Shown here: piece by piece, positions 1 to 11,320 of the stretch
Position numbering within the stretch: position 1 is the first letter of the stretch
Layout of the letters: every line of letters begins with the position of its first letter
NCBI RefSeq assembly: GCF_008831285.2
Contig: NW_022205121.1
Location: forward strand, 1-37,245
Origin: Nymphaea colorata
Taxonomy: Eukaryota > Streptophyta > Magnoliopsida > Nymphaeales > Nymphaeaceae
Length of the DNA: 37,245 bases
Reading direction: 5' to 3'
The notes under the pieces: generated by a model
Told to the model about the DNA's origin: nothing
Database searches by the model: none
Seen by the model: the letters and a program-made list of their open reading frames with translations, nothing else
Program-made: the position numbers and the translations under genes

Positions 1-82
1 CCAACCCCAACCCCAACCCCAACCCCAACCCCAACCCCAACCCCAACCCCAACCCCAACCCCAACCCCAACCCCAACCCCCC
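1..82. repeat. Left telomere, C4A2 repeats
   Basis: The first 80 or so bases are an uninterrupted run of CCCCAA units, with two extra C at the inner junction. CCCCAA at a left end is the C-strand telomere of Tetrahymena- and Paramecium-type ciliates. Together with the G4T2 repeats at the other end it shows that the window is a whole macronuclear chromosome and not a fragment. The first gene starts only about 175 bp further in. Confidence 0.97.
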
Positions 83-256
83 TCTATTTTATTCAAATAC
101 AACATCGATCATTTTCATGAACTTTACCAAAGATCTTAACAAAAACTAACCCCCACATATCAAGATGCCCAAATATTGCTGTTATCCACTGTTCATAATC
201 ATAAGCTACGTGATTTAAAAAATATAAGAGTCTGTATATAAGTTGTATTGATCAAA
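83..256. other. Left subtelomeric spacer with presumed promoter
   Basis: AT-rich spacer between the telomere and the first ATG. I see no repeats and no open frame worth calling. It must hold the promoter and 5' UTR of the RRM gene, but no recognisable element stands out. Confidence 0.4.
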
Positions 257-722
257 ATGTCTTACCACATGATGGGCCAGCGCCCCTCCTATGATCCCAT
301 GAACGGTTCATACCCTCCCCAGCAATTCAATCCTCCTCCTCAATCCATGTATCCTCCGCCGCAGCAGAACACCTCCATCGCCCTCTTCCACATCCCCAAC
401 GATGCGACCAACAGCTTGTACGTTGATGGCATTCCCAATGACGCCTCCTAGCGCGAAGTCAGTCGTAATGTGGCGCTTATGTAGACGTCTTCCGTCCCTT
501 TCCGGGCTTCCAGTGCATCCGCTTGATTAAAAAGACGACCATGAGTGGAAGGTAGTACTTGCTCTGCTTTGTCGATTTTGAAAACGTGCTCCAGTCCACC
601 ATTGCCCTCAACACTCTCCAGGACTACCGCTTCGACAAGCACGACAAGAATGGACTCAAAATCTCCTTCGCCAAGGACTTCAAGAGGTAGTCAAGGATAA
701 GTCCTCCAAAAAGTATCGATGA
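257..722 (+). CDS. RNA-binding protein with one RRM, RBPMS/couch-potato type
   Basis: The protein starts with a Pro/Gln/Tyr-rich tail (about residues 1-35) followed by a single RRM. RNP2 lies in SLYVDGIPNDAS. After a 20-nt intron (465-484) the frame resumes as REVSHVFRPFPGF, the signature of the RBPMS/couch-potato RRM family, then an RNP1-like stretch LLCFVDFEN and the closing segment GLKISFAKDFKR. In-frame TAG codons are read as Gln. Such proteins bind mRNA and act in post-transcriptional control. The stop is uncertain: as written the last frame stays open to a TGA at 1012, but one missing base near 690 brings the TGA at 720-722 into frame with the short basic end VKDKSSKKYR, which is the length expected for this family. 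Confidence 0.8.
465..484 (+). other. 20-nt GT-AG intron in the RRM gene
   Basis: The stretch GTAATGTGGCGCTTATGTAG interrupts the RRM. Removing it joins REVS to HVFRPFPGF exactly as in RBPMS-family proteins. A single missing base would also restore the downstream frame, but would leave unrelated residues in the middle of a conserved helix. Confidence 0.75.
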
Positions 723-1033
723 TCACAAATCCATCCATTCTATATATCACGAACGTTGTATTAAAACCAAAGATGCGGGCTGCCTTTACGCTAGCTATTA
801 AATTCATGTAAATAGGTTAGTTGCAATAAGGCAATTATGCATCATAGTTTAATGGAAGAAGAGGAAGCATCTTGATGAGCTTGATTTATCGCGACTAAGC
901 TAACCATTTGTGAGTATGCTGAGAATTCACTTTAGCTCATACGCTCTTAATGATAGGTTTTTCCGAGGTTTGATTGGATTTATTAATTTGTCTTCTGTTT
1001 ATTATTTTAATTGAGAAAATATTGATACTAGAA
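723..1033. other. Intergenic spacer, RRM gene to lipase gene
   Basis: About 310 bp. One frame happens to lack TGA through to 1012, but its translation has no protein character. It presumably holds the end of the RRM transcript and the promoter of the lipase gene. No RNA gene or repeat is visible. Confidence 0.4.
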
Positions 1034-2912
1034 ATGTTTTCGGCTCTCTTGAGAAGGGGAATGGTCAAGAATACCTATAGATCATTCTTCAGCAATAATT
1101 ACACGCAAAGATTGACAAAATCTATCATTCATCCGCATAGTCGGCACACGAAGACCAATAGGAAAATTCCAGAGGAATAGCATTGGCACATACTGAGTTC
1201 AGATTCGATAGTGAAGGATTTGGAAATCATTTACCAAAGGCCTTAAAGCTAGTCAAATAAGAAGAGAATCAGCTTAAAGCCGAATGTTAAAAAAGCATAA
1301 TCATCAAGCAACAAACCATCTTGGATAAATTTCAACAATTCAAAACATATTTTTCGGAAATAGGAAGGAAATCGAATAACTGCTTGGGCAGATCAGCCTA
1401 ACAATCGATTAGATTTAATAAAGCTTGGAAAAGGTAGCTTAATCTTTGCGTTTGTTCTGCAAGGATCCTTCCCAAATGCCCTTTCACTAAGTCCATGCAA
1501 AATCTAGCATCCTAACATACATCGTCAAATAAATCTTCTAGGAAAGGCCTCATTAATCCACTTTAGGTAGCTAGCCTACATTCTCGAAGTATAGATAAAA
1601 TTGAAATCTTCATTTAACTATTTGACGTCTTCGATTAAAAGGGAAGAAATATCACCAATTCTCACCCCTCCCTTTATCCCGAAGTCTGGAAACATATCCA
1701 AATAGAAACATTTGACAACCATGAAAGATAGTCAAGAAATACAAATAGATTGAGGAGATTTTGCATGCCACCAAAGGAGCCATCAAAAATCATAAAATTA
1801 TGGGAATAGTTTCTTATAAAAACTAGCCCTTGGAATCCATCTACCTATCAATTTCCTGAAGTATGAGTGGGGACTTTTGAATAGTCTTTATTTTACCGAA
1901 ACGCCAACGTGTAAAGCTACAAAAAATTCTTAAATCTTTATGAGGACGGATTTATCCGCCTTATAACAGAGCATATGATGTTTCCGAAGATTCAAACAAA
2001 TACAGTGATTTACATACCTCCATCGGGAGACTTTGACGAAGATTTGGACATCTTCAAAGAGAATAAAGATCATATCTTAGTGAGAGTGCTCTACCATCGG
2101 GATTTGCCTCTCATCAAGAAAGGAAAGAAGGTTTAGAATGCTCCTGAGCTTGAAGATATCATCGTTCATATGCACGGAGGAGGTTTCATCGGACTCTCAA
2201 GCCATACCACTCAAAATTATACGAGGCCTTGGGTAAATTAGCTAAAAATGCCGCTTTTCTCGATTGATTATAGAATGCCACCAAGCCACCCCTACCCACA
2301 TGCACCTAACGATTGCCTTCAAGTCTACAAGTTCCTGACTAATCATCTACATCGTTACATGAGAATAAGGCCAAAGAACATATACGTTTGTGGAGACTCA
2401 GCTGGAGGCAATATGAGTCTCTCATTGACAGCTTTAGTCATGAAGCATGGCTAATTAAGCCAAAGGCCTATTTTAGCTTATCCTTGTACAGATGTGCGTA
2501 TGGTCTACTATCCTTCTCGCAAATTCATTATCAATGACCCTCTATTATGGCCAGTAATAGCCGAAATGTTCTTTACTTCTTATGCGAATCCATAGCAAAG
2601 ATAGACCTATTGCCAGTCCTGTGCTTCTAACTGAATAGTACTTGGAAGGAAAACCGGAGATAAACGGTTTCCCCTCAAATGGCCTTGACTTATATCACAG
2701 TGGGCAGCAAAGACATGCTGAGAGATGAATGTCTACTTTTGATGCAAAGAATGGTCGAGTCTAAAGTTCCTTGCAAGTGTTTCCTTTTCGAGCATCTATG
2801 CCATGCCTTCTTCAGTACACAAAAATTAATGGAATAATCAAACAAAGCATTCTAGCATTCAATTGGGGCCTTTAAGGAGTTAGTATAGAGATCAAGATAA
2901 GAGTAACTATGA
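1034..2912 (+). CDS. Hormone-sensitive-lipase-like esterase (alpha/beta hydrolase)
   Basis: The C-terminal half is a clear HSL-family alpha/beta hydrolase. It has the oxyanion-hole motif HGGGF (about 2173-2187), the nucleophile elbow GDSAGGN (about 2392-2412), the family segment AYPCTDVRMVYYPSRKF followed by INDPLLWPVIAE, a block TYITVGSKDMLRDECLL with the likely catalytic Asp, and the His in FEHLCHAFFS. The N-terminal about 300 residues match the position of the HSL N-terminal domain and have no other recognisable motif. Introns at 1861-1884, 2568-2595 and 2638-2659 keep the frame; the last two cannot be explained by a one-base error. The ATG at 1034 fits if one T is missing from the T run just after it. 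The enzyme should hydrolyse acylglycerols or related esters. It ends at a TGA. Confidence 0.85.
1861..1884 (+). other. 24-nt intron in the lipase gene
   Basis: GTATGAG at the 5' end and TAG at the 3' end. It contains an in-frame TGA, so it must be removed for the lipase reading frame to continue from the N-terminal domain into the hydrolase domain. Confidence 0.8.
2568..2595 (+). other. 28-nt intron in the lipase gene
   Basis: GTTCTT...CATAG. Removal joins DPLLWPVIAE to IKDRPIASPVLLTEQ, the usual order in HSL proteins. The 28-nt length changes the frame in the direction that a single lost base cannot mimic. Confidence 0.75.
2638..2659 (+). other. 22-nt intron in the lipase gene
   Basis: GTACTTGG...CCGGAG. 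Removal joins IASPVLLTEQ to QTVSPQMALTYITVGSKD, restoring the conserved run up to the catalytic Asp. Confidence 0.7.
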
Positions 2913-3028
2913 TATATATTGGAATAATACTATCTACAAACAAAGATAATTATAATCAATGCTTTTGCTATTTTCTCATCGACTGGTTGCTTTATCTAAT
3001 CTGAGTTATTTTTTTTTATAGAGGAACC

Positions 3029-5246
3029 TCACTTCCTCTTGGTGCCGTAGTCCGATTGAAGCTTTCGGATGAGTTATTGAATATCTGAAGAAAGCTTGGC
3101 TGGTAAGTTTTGTATTATGTTTTATACTATTTCTTTTTCTACTATTATACCAGTTTGCTCTATGGATGTTTTCGAGATTAGTTGTTGAGTATATAGCAAA
3201 AGCAGAAGTCTATCTTTAGCCTTCTTATAGTTTTCAAGTTTTTTTAGCTCTTGACTCGTTGGATCTATTTATACTTATCCTAATTTCCACAATTTTCTTT
3301 TATTGATCTTTTTGATTTTATGATTGCGTTTGGCGTAGTCGTTAATTTTCATGGAGAACAAGCCTTTTTTATTGTCTTTATTATGCTAGTTATTGCTGTT
3401 TTGGATAAGTCATTTTTTAACTACATTATCTTCATTCTGGCTTGATAAACCTATAATTGTAATGCCTTTCGAGCATTTATCTAATCGTCAAGAAGTTTAT
3501 TGTAGTGACAAGAAATTTGGTCTTTATTCATCTATAAGATCTTAATTGCCGAAAAATTTCATATTTTATCTTTTCCTATTTTGAGATTAAACTAATAAAA
3601 AGGCATTCTTTTTATTTAGCTAATTTACTTCGGTTTTTAATTGATTGTTTTCATTAATTTTTTGTTGAATCACCTCTGATTGACGAGTACTTGCTATGCT
3701 AGCGGCTTCTATTTCTTTGTCTTTTTATTATATGTTGTCTTTGAGCCTTTTTATATCATCCTGGAGTGATCCTATCCTTAGCTAAGCATCAGAAAGCGAT
3801 TCTTGTGTCTGTGGATTTGTTGAGCATACTATTCAGCAATGCTGGCGAAATTAATGGCCCTCTATTCAACTTATTTGATGCTTGCTTGAGACTTTGCATA
3901 CATATCCTTGTATATAGAGCACACATGAATCTTAGATTTCAGTTCCTCACATTCTTATTGCAGCACATGTGATTTTCTTCGCGTTTTCTTATCTATATCG
4001 TTTCTACTGGACCAAGCCTTCGAGTTTGGCAGACTTTGCCTTTTATTATAAGTATCTTTGCTCAAGAACTTACATTTTTTTCTTGGAAAGATTAAGCTAA
4101 TTTTTAATCTACTACACTTTTTCGTCAAATTTCAATTTATCCTCTTTACTTTTCTCTCTTGTAATTAGCCAGATCTCCTGCTTTATTCTTAGGTGCTTTA
4201 GCTCTTCCTACTTAGCGAATTTTCATGCTTTAGCTTTGATATCTGTTTAAATTGTTCGGCCAACTCGTTTTAGCTTTGTTGCAATTTTATGGTAGCATCT
4301 TATAGTCTTTGATTTGCGTCGTTCAATTTTCTTGTTGTAATATCTAAGCTGGCCGATACTAATTTTTATTGATTCAGTTATGCTTCCAGTAGTAATATTC
4401 TTTCTTCATATTCTTACTTCACACGCTTCATTTGTTTCTCCTTGCTTTCCTTTAAGAATCTTACCTCTTAGTCATGCTCACTAGCCAGTCTTTCGATTTC
4501 CGCATTTAATGATTAGATTATATTTACATTTTTGCACGAAATCTCTTCATTTATTCGATTGATTGTACTATCGATTCAAAGGAAGTTGATTTTACATTCA
4601 ATTTATGTCCGATAATCTACATTTATTCTCGATTTTTCTTATGAGTAGCACTATTCTTTTTACGGGCTGTCCTTTAGGCCTAGAGCATAGTGTTAACTTT
4701 CTCAAATTACACTGCAAACTGTCATATTTATGCAATATTTCCTCTTTCTCGCGCAGGATCCTTTGAATTGTCTTGCGAGCCTGCCTTTTATCTTTTTATA
4801 TCTTCATGCAAAGTTTTTAAATATGAAGATTTGCCTCATTCAGCTCCGAACTCAACTGAAAACTTTGTATCCTTTTTAAAATTTCTGAGGATAGTCTTCA
4901 GATTATTATTATATTTCTTCTTCTTCGTTCGGATGCGTATAGGCCTCGGCACTTATACCGTGGGAGTCCTTCATTACAGATTATAAAAATTTGAATATAC
5001 AAAAAGTAATAAGGATTACATATCAACCAGGTCACTCCAAAAAGGTTTTGTCTTCCGTTGATACGGTATGGTACTTGTATACGTCATACTGATGTCTTTA
5101 GCTCTCCTCGAAACCCGACTATTGATCCCATTTTGGTCGGTTCAGATTCAAAGGTAAGCACCATCCCTTAGTTCCGTAGTGCTAGAGTAGTTCCACAAGC
5201 TCAGCGACTCGCCGGACTTTGCTTGCACATCCTCCTGAGTAGACAT
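3029..5246 (-). CDS. Coiled-coil protein of unknown function
   Basis: Read on the minus strand from an ATG at 5246 (start MSTQEDVQAKSGESLSLWNY) to a TGA at 3029 (end QQLIRKLQSDYGTKRK). Long parts are heptad-like and rich in Gln, Lys, Glu and Leu, for instance NELAEQFKQISKLKHENSL, EDKLKFDEKVQQIKNQLNL and STRQSEVIQQKINENNQLK. Much of the Gln comes from TAA/TAG. The frame moves several times through short AT-rich GT-AG introns, among them a probable 43-nt one near 5115-5160 and a longer one near 4975-5030; I did not fix each of them. There is no transmembrane segment and no catalytic motif. Cytoskeletal or basal-body use would be typical for such proteins in ciliates, but nothing in the sequence proves it. 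Confidence 0.7.
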
Positions 5247-5293
5247 ATTTAGTATTAAATTTAATATCGTATTAAGATTAATTTATTCGATGA

Positions 5294-6607
5294 TCAGCAA
5301 AGACAGGGGTTTGTTCTGCGCTGGTAGTAAAGATCCCAGTTCAGCTCGTAAGTTATGTAGAGGGCAATCAAGACACTCAAATGCCAGATCTGGTGGCTCG
5401 CCCCACAGTAGTCAAATTTACCTTGAACATACCTTTAAGGGCATTGTACTGTGTAGATGAACAGGCCCAGGAGATAGATGGCCCCATCGAAAGCACTCTT
5501 TTCATGAAATTTGAAAGGATCATGGTGTCTTGCATCTATCCCATCCACTCCAAGGCCAAGAAATGGGTGATTGGGATGAGGAACGATACTCCGAATAAAC
5601 CGAAAAGCATTGATTTCTTTTTTTGCCTGCTCCGAGGATCAAAATACCCTGAAACCAACAAGCAAAAGGCTACCAGACCGATCGAAGACATAGCAAAGAG
5701 ATAAGCTTATGCTAGATGGCCCGCACAACTGCCACCGTAAACAAGCAAAGGGAAGCTACTGCCGACGATCAGCAAGATGACTCCTGAAAAATCCAATTTC
5801 CTCAATACCTTGTAGATAACTATGATAAAAGTATGGATACCTTCCGAGTGAGGATGAAAGAGGTGAAAAGTAAAACTGAAAGTTAGGCATACCGATGCTG
5901 AGAAGAAAAATACAAGTAATGGCCATTTAGGGATCGGATTGACGTTATCAGCCAATTATTCAATCAAACTGATGATTTTGGCCAAAATGCTACTAATCCT
6001 CAATTGAAATTCCGCCATTTTTAAATTTAGCTCTTCAAGACTCAGCATTTTCAGCGTCCCATCTTGTTAGAAGGTCCTTACCAGGAAATCTTCAACATGC
6101 TTTTTTGCATGTGACAATAATTCTAATTGCTAGATAATGTGAGTCCGGTAGATTAGGCTATCCTATTCTGTTAGTTTAATAACTATATTGATCTATTTTT
6201 CAATTGCAGCCACAGTCCTCAAAAAGGGTGAAAGTAAACCTTCAGAAGTTGGCAAATTATTTGCTTCATATCCTTCAACAGTGTCATAGGTATGAAGGAC
6301 ATGGGTTAAATTTACATGATGACTTACCAATGTATCCCGAAAATTCAAAAGTTAGTGCGTGGAATGGTAATGCTGCGTAAAGAGGTTGAGGAGAAGATGA
6401 TGTGAAGATGATGATAGTTCCGATGAGATGAGTCCAGGCGTTGACGGTCTCATTGTGCCATTCGAATAAGCTTTTGAGTAGGGACCAGAAATTGTAGCCT
6501 ACTCTATAGCCGCGAACGATTCGGGGATTGAACTGAAGATAGGAGGGGATGTGGTCCAGGCTGAAGTGTTTTATTGAGTTGAGAAATCTATCTGTTGATG
6601 AACTCAT
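5294..6607 (-). CDS. PAQR family membrane protein (adiponectin receptor/hemolysin III-like)
   Basis: The N-terminus IPSYLQFNPRIVRGYRVGYN followed by SLFEWHNETVNAWTHLIG is the PAQR signature. Later come SASVCLTFSFTFHLFHPHSE (Ser and His of the metal site), several transmembrane segments, CPQRYVQGKFDYCGASHQIW with the paired C-terminal His, and a short tail ending TNPCLC-TGA. PAQR proteins are seven-helix zinc-site proteins of the plasma or internal membranes, several with ceramidase-like activity. Between helix 1 and helix 2 there is an extra stretch of about 100 mostly helical, polar residues (about 5960-6270). One intron of 55 nt (6273-6327) is clear. A second change of frame near 5529-5548 is either a 20-nt intron or one missing base; protein length fits both. 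The gene lies 47 bp upstream of the coiled-coil gene on the same strand. Confidence 0.85.
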
Positions 6608-7065
6608 AATATTAATGATAATCGTTTATCGGTATGTGCTATTATTAATATTTAAATCAAGAGTAAGTAAGTTCCATTAGTTTTCTTAAAAATATGTGAA
6701 TTTTATTAATCTTTAAGTAATCTTTGCAAGTAATCTTCGATTAAACTACTTATTGTTAATTAAAAGAATATGTAAAAATTAAATTAAAAACATTTCTTAA
6801 AGGATTATTGCCAAGGGACTCCAGCAAAAGCTAAATAGATGTAATTTTAAAATTATTTGCTGTTATCTTTATGGAATTAATAAGCTATTTATGCTTTAAT
6901 TTTGCAAAGATAAAAGTATTAGCAAAAGATCTTTTGATCTTATATTCAGGACTCCATCCTTTAGTGCATCATTATTCTGAAATTCATTCTTGATCCATCC
7001 CATTCATAGATAATTTTATTTTTTTTTCCCAATAGAATAGTGTCTGCGCTATAGAGATATGGAGA
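6608..7065. other. AT-rich intergenic region
   Basis: The region lies between the start of the PAQR gene and the end of the MORN gene. 6608-6950 is very AT-rich with no coding frame. 6951-7065 could hold an alternative end of the MORN gene on the minus strand (a frame ending MHQRMES-TGA), but that needs two frame corrections and I do not adopt it. No RNA gene or repeat seen. Confidence 0.4.
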
Positions 7066-8608
7066 TCATTCTTATCCCTGGACATCGAATTAATCATCAT
7101 TCCAGAATCCATCGAAAACTTTCCTTTGTTGAGTTTGCTTTAGAATACCTTTTCCATTCCTTTTTCCCCTTTTCAGCTATCCAGTGTAAAACTAGCCATT
7201 GCCGTAATTAATCTAGCAATGTCCTTATGCAAACTCATCAACAAAAGACCCTGTAAATGAAAATCCTTTTGGACTTTTCAATGTTCCAACTCCTTGCCTG
7301 ACTCCATCAACGAAATCACCATCGTAAGTTGTCCCATTCTACCAAAGATAGTGGCCTTTTCCATGAGGAAGGCCTTCAAAATATTAGCCTTCATAGTAAT
7401 CCTTGTTCGGGAAGTGCTACTTTCCCCATCCATGCTTGAGGAAATTTTTAAAACTTCCTTCATATTTTTGCCCATTTTTGCATTTATGAATTCCTTATCC
7501 TTCAACGATGCCTTATTTCCATTCACCCATGTAGCTGTCACCATTTGGCGAAATCCACATACCGACTCCATGTTTTTTCCTTTACGCCACTAGCCAGAGT
7601 AAAGTTATCCTCGATGCCATCTAAATTCTCCTTTACCTTCTTTCTTATCATTTACAAAAGCACCGTTATATGTTCCTATTAAGGTCTTTTCAACTCCTCT
7701 TTGCCTTTGATCATCGAACCAATATCCTTCAAAGGCATAATTATCTTTATAAAGACACCTAAGCCATGTTTTTTGGCATTTAGTGATTCTCCAAAGTATA
7801 GAAAGTCAGTGTCTTGAAAGACAGTGAATGATTACCTATGGATTAGGTCGATTACCTTCAAATCTTTGTAGCTAGATTGATATGTTTTAATAAAGTGAGG
7901 GATGTTTTACGTGAAGGAAGCTTTATTTTTATCGAATTTTATTTTTTTCCTGCTTCGAGATTGGGTCTAAGCCTTGTTTTTGTGTCTGTGGGCCAAGCTG
8001 ATAAAAAAATGTGACTAATTCTAATGGGCTTTTTTACTTCCATTCACGTTTCTTTCGATCTAGCTTTTCCTGGACATAATGCTTCATGGTTCTTACTTTA
8101 ATGAGTATTCCTTTCTGCTAACAACTGATTTCTGTAGTAATCTTCGAGCATCTCTCGGGACTACATTTCAGCTTGAATCGTTGAATTGGCAGTTCCTTCT
8201 TTTTCTTTTTCTTTGCTTTTTATTTTTATGGCTTTCTTTTTATGTTTAAATTTTGTTTTCGATTCTGTTCGATGGTGTTCTTATTGGATGTTACTTTCAA
8301 ATGCGCATTAAGGTAGTTGCTAATAATATGCTCTTAAAACTCGTTTATTTTCTAACCTTTCTGTGAATTTTATTTCGTGGGATTATCATTGGCAATGAGC
8401 AATTCCCATTTTCTTTTGGCTTAGGAGATTCTATTTTCGCTAAGCCTGTAGGTGATAAATTAAGGCTCAGAGAAACTATTCTCTTGGTACGTGATGTTTC
8501 ATGCTTTTTTATTGTGGTTAGAAACTAGCGTAGATGTGATTGTGTATCCTCCTCAGTGACACTATGTCTAAACGTGCGTGGCTCTTTGCGATTTATTGGC
8601 TTTGACAT
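7066..8608 (-). CDS. MORN-repeat protein
   Basis: Read from an ATG at 8608 (MSKPINRKEPRTFRHSVTEE) to a TGA at 7066. The first about 250 residues are basic and unstructured-looking. From about 7790 downwards come consecutive MORN repeats of the form YxGxWxxGxxxGxG, e.g. YSGQWRKGK, GDSYMGEWKQGIVEGQG, YEGQYFEGLPHGKGHYLW and TYDGDFVDGVRQGVG. MORN arrays commonly tether proteins to membranes or cytoskeleton; in ciliates many are cortical or axonemal. Introns are likely at about 7813-7855 (43 nt) and near 8320 (26 nt). Two frame breaks, at about 7746 and in the T run 7573-7578, are each repaired by one base and the MORN register then runs on perfectly. Function beyond the repeats is unknown. Confidence 0.8.
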
Positions 8609-8674
8609 AGTATGTAGTTAGGTTATAATTACAAAATCTATTTATTAAATAAAAGTCCATTTACTACAAATTAA

Positions 8675-9517
8675 TCATTTTTTCGTCTTTTTTGCTTTTC
8701 CTTGTTTGCCTTTGACGTTTTTTTGATCTTTTTTGTCATTTTTTACATTTGTCTTTCTGTCATTTCCTGGATATTTAATTAGATCCTCTATATCTTCAAC
8801 TTCGACGATTTACTCAACAATCCCACCCTCCAGCTTTGATTTTCGCTTGAAATAATCAAATATCATCTCAACGCTACTGTAGTTATCCTTGATCACTTTA
8901 TCTGCTTATGCTGAAGAGAGATGGTAATAAAGTTTTATCATTTGTTTTATCTATTTCAATGTTACTCCTGGAAACTGTACAACCTTGAAGCCGGGTATCT
9001 TAGATAAGGTATTAATTACATTAATTTTGAGGTTTTTTTGGCAAGAAACAATGATGTTTCATTGGGATATTTTTCTTTTATGAATTTGATTTCTTCTAAT
9101 GGTAATTCTTAAGCATTTTTGATGAAAAATACTTCTGTTTTTTCCTTCCTTCCAAGTCCCAGCACCAATTCCATGTAAAATCGAGTTTATTTAATGGTTT
9201 TGAGTAACTTTTGTTTTTGTTTGCTTATACTGTGATACCGCTTGATGTGACAGGCCTTCCTTAGGCTGTATGTATATTCGCTTGATGCTCGATAAAATTC
9301 TTGACTCCGGTTTCATCATCTCCGATAAGGATGGTATAGTTGTGCCTCATGAGTTTATCCCTGATATCTTGATACCTTGATGACTCAAAGATTTCATATA
9401 TCTTGACATAGTCAGGGACATGCTCATCCTCGCTAGAAAGATGACTAAGGTGACAAAAAGATTGATCATAACGATAAGGAAGAGGACTGTGGAGCCGATG
9501 ATGATGAACAGCTTCAT
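8675..9517 (-). CDS. Membrane-anchored AAA-like protein (degenerate P-loop), tentative
   Basis: It starts MKLFIIIGSTVLFLIVMINL, a single hydrophobic segment of about 29 residues (type II anchor or signal anchor). The following domain reads YEIFESSRYQDIRDKLMRHN then YTILIGDDETGVKNF, which sits where a Walker A would be but is degenerate (no standard GKT/S). Further on, TEVFFIKNAQELPLEEIKF looks like a Walker B strand and TIIVSCQKNLKINVINTL like a sensor-1 strand. The end is a Lys-rich tail (KDQKNVKGKQGKAKKTKK-TGA). I infer an AAA-type fold without normal ATP binding; no family is certain. Four frame breaks (about 9433, 9323, about 9060-9070 and one nearby) each need one extra base. An alternative start frame at 9578 gives a much less protein-like N-terminus. 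Confidence 0.5.
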
Positions 9518-9792
9518 ATCTAGCTTTATTATATAGATTGAAAAATAAAAATTCAGTAATTTAATGAACAGAAAACATTCATAGTGAATGCGAAATCTCC
9601 ATGGACTCAAGATACTGACCGTTCATTAGCATAAATTCGTAAAAAACATCATCTCTCAGATAAATTGATAGTAAGATAAAAAATCAGCGATCAATAGTTT
9701 TCGGATTCATATGTTCAGATTAAGATCTAATATTATTTCGGTCAGAATGTAAACTCTATCTTAAGCATGCAGATATATGTTAGAAATAATAT

Positions 9793-11320
9793 TCATAAAT
9801 CACGTCCAGTGTATATTATCTTATGATGTTCATATTGAAGCTCTTCGATCATTTACGGAGGCGGAACTCCAAAGGTTTCAGGTATAAACATCAAGCAAAC
9901 ATATGAGGATACAACTTCCAGCGTATGTGACAATAATCGATATCCCGAAGTGATCGAACGCATCTATGATCGGTGGCACAGCACCACTGCTGTTAAGCTG
10001 GCCATTGCTGTGCTTTGAAGTCCCAGAGCTCTGATTTGGTTGGGGAAAATTTCATATTGAATCATATAGAAAAAGTTGTATGCAAATGTTACTGCGAATC
10101 TGAATAAAAACAGTCCAATAGATTGTATAAACTTTTCTTACTAGTTGCAAGAGTCTTTTTCTTTGCATGAAAAGTAAACTAAGACTATTGTTGAAATAAT
10201 CAGTGAGATTACCTAAGTGAAGTATACTACTTTTTTCCTTTAAAATAAATCAACGATAAAATAACAGAAGATACAGGCGGCGAGTTATGAGAAGCCGATG
10301 ATGATTCCATTCAGGTAGACATCTAACGAGTAATCCTTTAAGGCAAGCTAAGGAGCTGAGAATTGGAAAGATGTTAAGAAATGAAGAATGATGCTGACGA
10401 TGCTTATCGTTCTCAGTGAATCGTACCGAAACAGATCCAAATAGAGATTGCATAATTGTGACGTTTTGCCTCGTTTTACTCATATTATTGTTTGATATCG
10501 GCAATTTACTCAATTGTTAAATTGTCAGTCTGTTGACAGTTGTTTTTTACTGAAATGTTTTTCATCTTTGGAAAGAGTACTGTGGAGGATAATTATAATG
10601 AGATCGAAAGGAGTTTCTTAGATATAAAAGAGTAAACCTAAAAGTCCAACGACAAGCGGTAGGGCCACATAGAAGATAAGGACTTATTGCCATCCTCCGA
10701 GAAATTTGAAGAAAAAACCATTTAGGGTCACTCCCAAAGAGTAAAATATATAAGTGATATGGTTGCTTTCCCCTAATAGACTAATTTACAGTTTCAGTAA
10801 TTATACAAATGATAACCTCCAATTGTATGGCTTTTGCTGCATAGTTTAGAAATAGTCCTACTGAGGCAATGAACAGTGTTGGTGAAAATAAGGCAATAGT
10901 TATTCCCGTTAAATTCCCAATAACTGTTGCTACTATTATCTTTCTCTTGGTCATAAACTAGCTCAGGAGTGCCCCCACATAGACTCCGAGTATTCCTCCT
11001 ACGTAAATGAAACTTTGGAGCCTATCTATATATGTTTCGCCGTCACATCGGTAATCCCCAAATTTGGAAAGAAGAGTATCAACTTAGTTGTCGATATATT
11101 TGAGCTGCTATGATTCTGGCAAGGAACACACGTAGGCTTTGCAATCAATTTCGGTTGACGGACAATTAAAGCTATTTTCGTAGAACAAGAAAGCATTGAA
11201 GAAGGTTGATGATCCGACGGTGAGCATAATGAATGACCATATGACCAGAGAGTTTGTTTGGTAGCTTCCGTGGCCTCCAACTCGCTCCAAGATGGAGTAA
11301 AATATTCGGCTTGTTTCCAT
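9793..11320 (-). CDS. MFS transporter, SLC22/organic-cation-transporter-like
   Basis: It starts METSRIFYSILERVGGHGSY, the typical opening of SLC22-type carriers (F..ILE.VG..G..Q). A Cys-containing extracellular loop follows the first helix (NCPSTEIDCKAYVCSLPE ... YRCDGETYIDR), then many helices such as FIYVGGILGVYVGALLSQF with the MFS loop motif FMTKRKI, FYMIQYEIFPNQIRALGLQS in the late helices, and GSCILICLL ... FIPETFGVPPP near the C-terminus. It should move small organic solutes across a membrane; the substrate cannot be read from sequence. Length of about 490-500 residues fits the family. Frame breaks occur near 10000 and 9895 and one or two more in the middle. The stop is TGA after GRDL. 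Confidence 0.82.

Noticed and set aside
1034-1753. A TGA-terminated frame of about 240 codons starting MFSALLRRGMVKNTY
   Set aside because: It overlaps the N-terminal half of the lipase in another frame. The lipase frame continues directly into the conserved hydrolase domain, and this one does not resemble any protein.
7294-7593. Open frame on the plus strand opposite the MORN gene
   Set aside because: Mirror image of the Gly-rich MORN repeats on the other strand; no independent coding signs.
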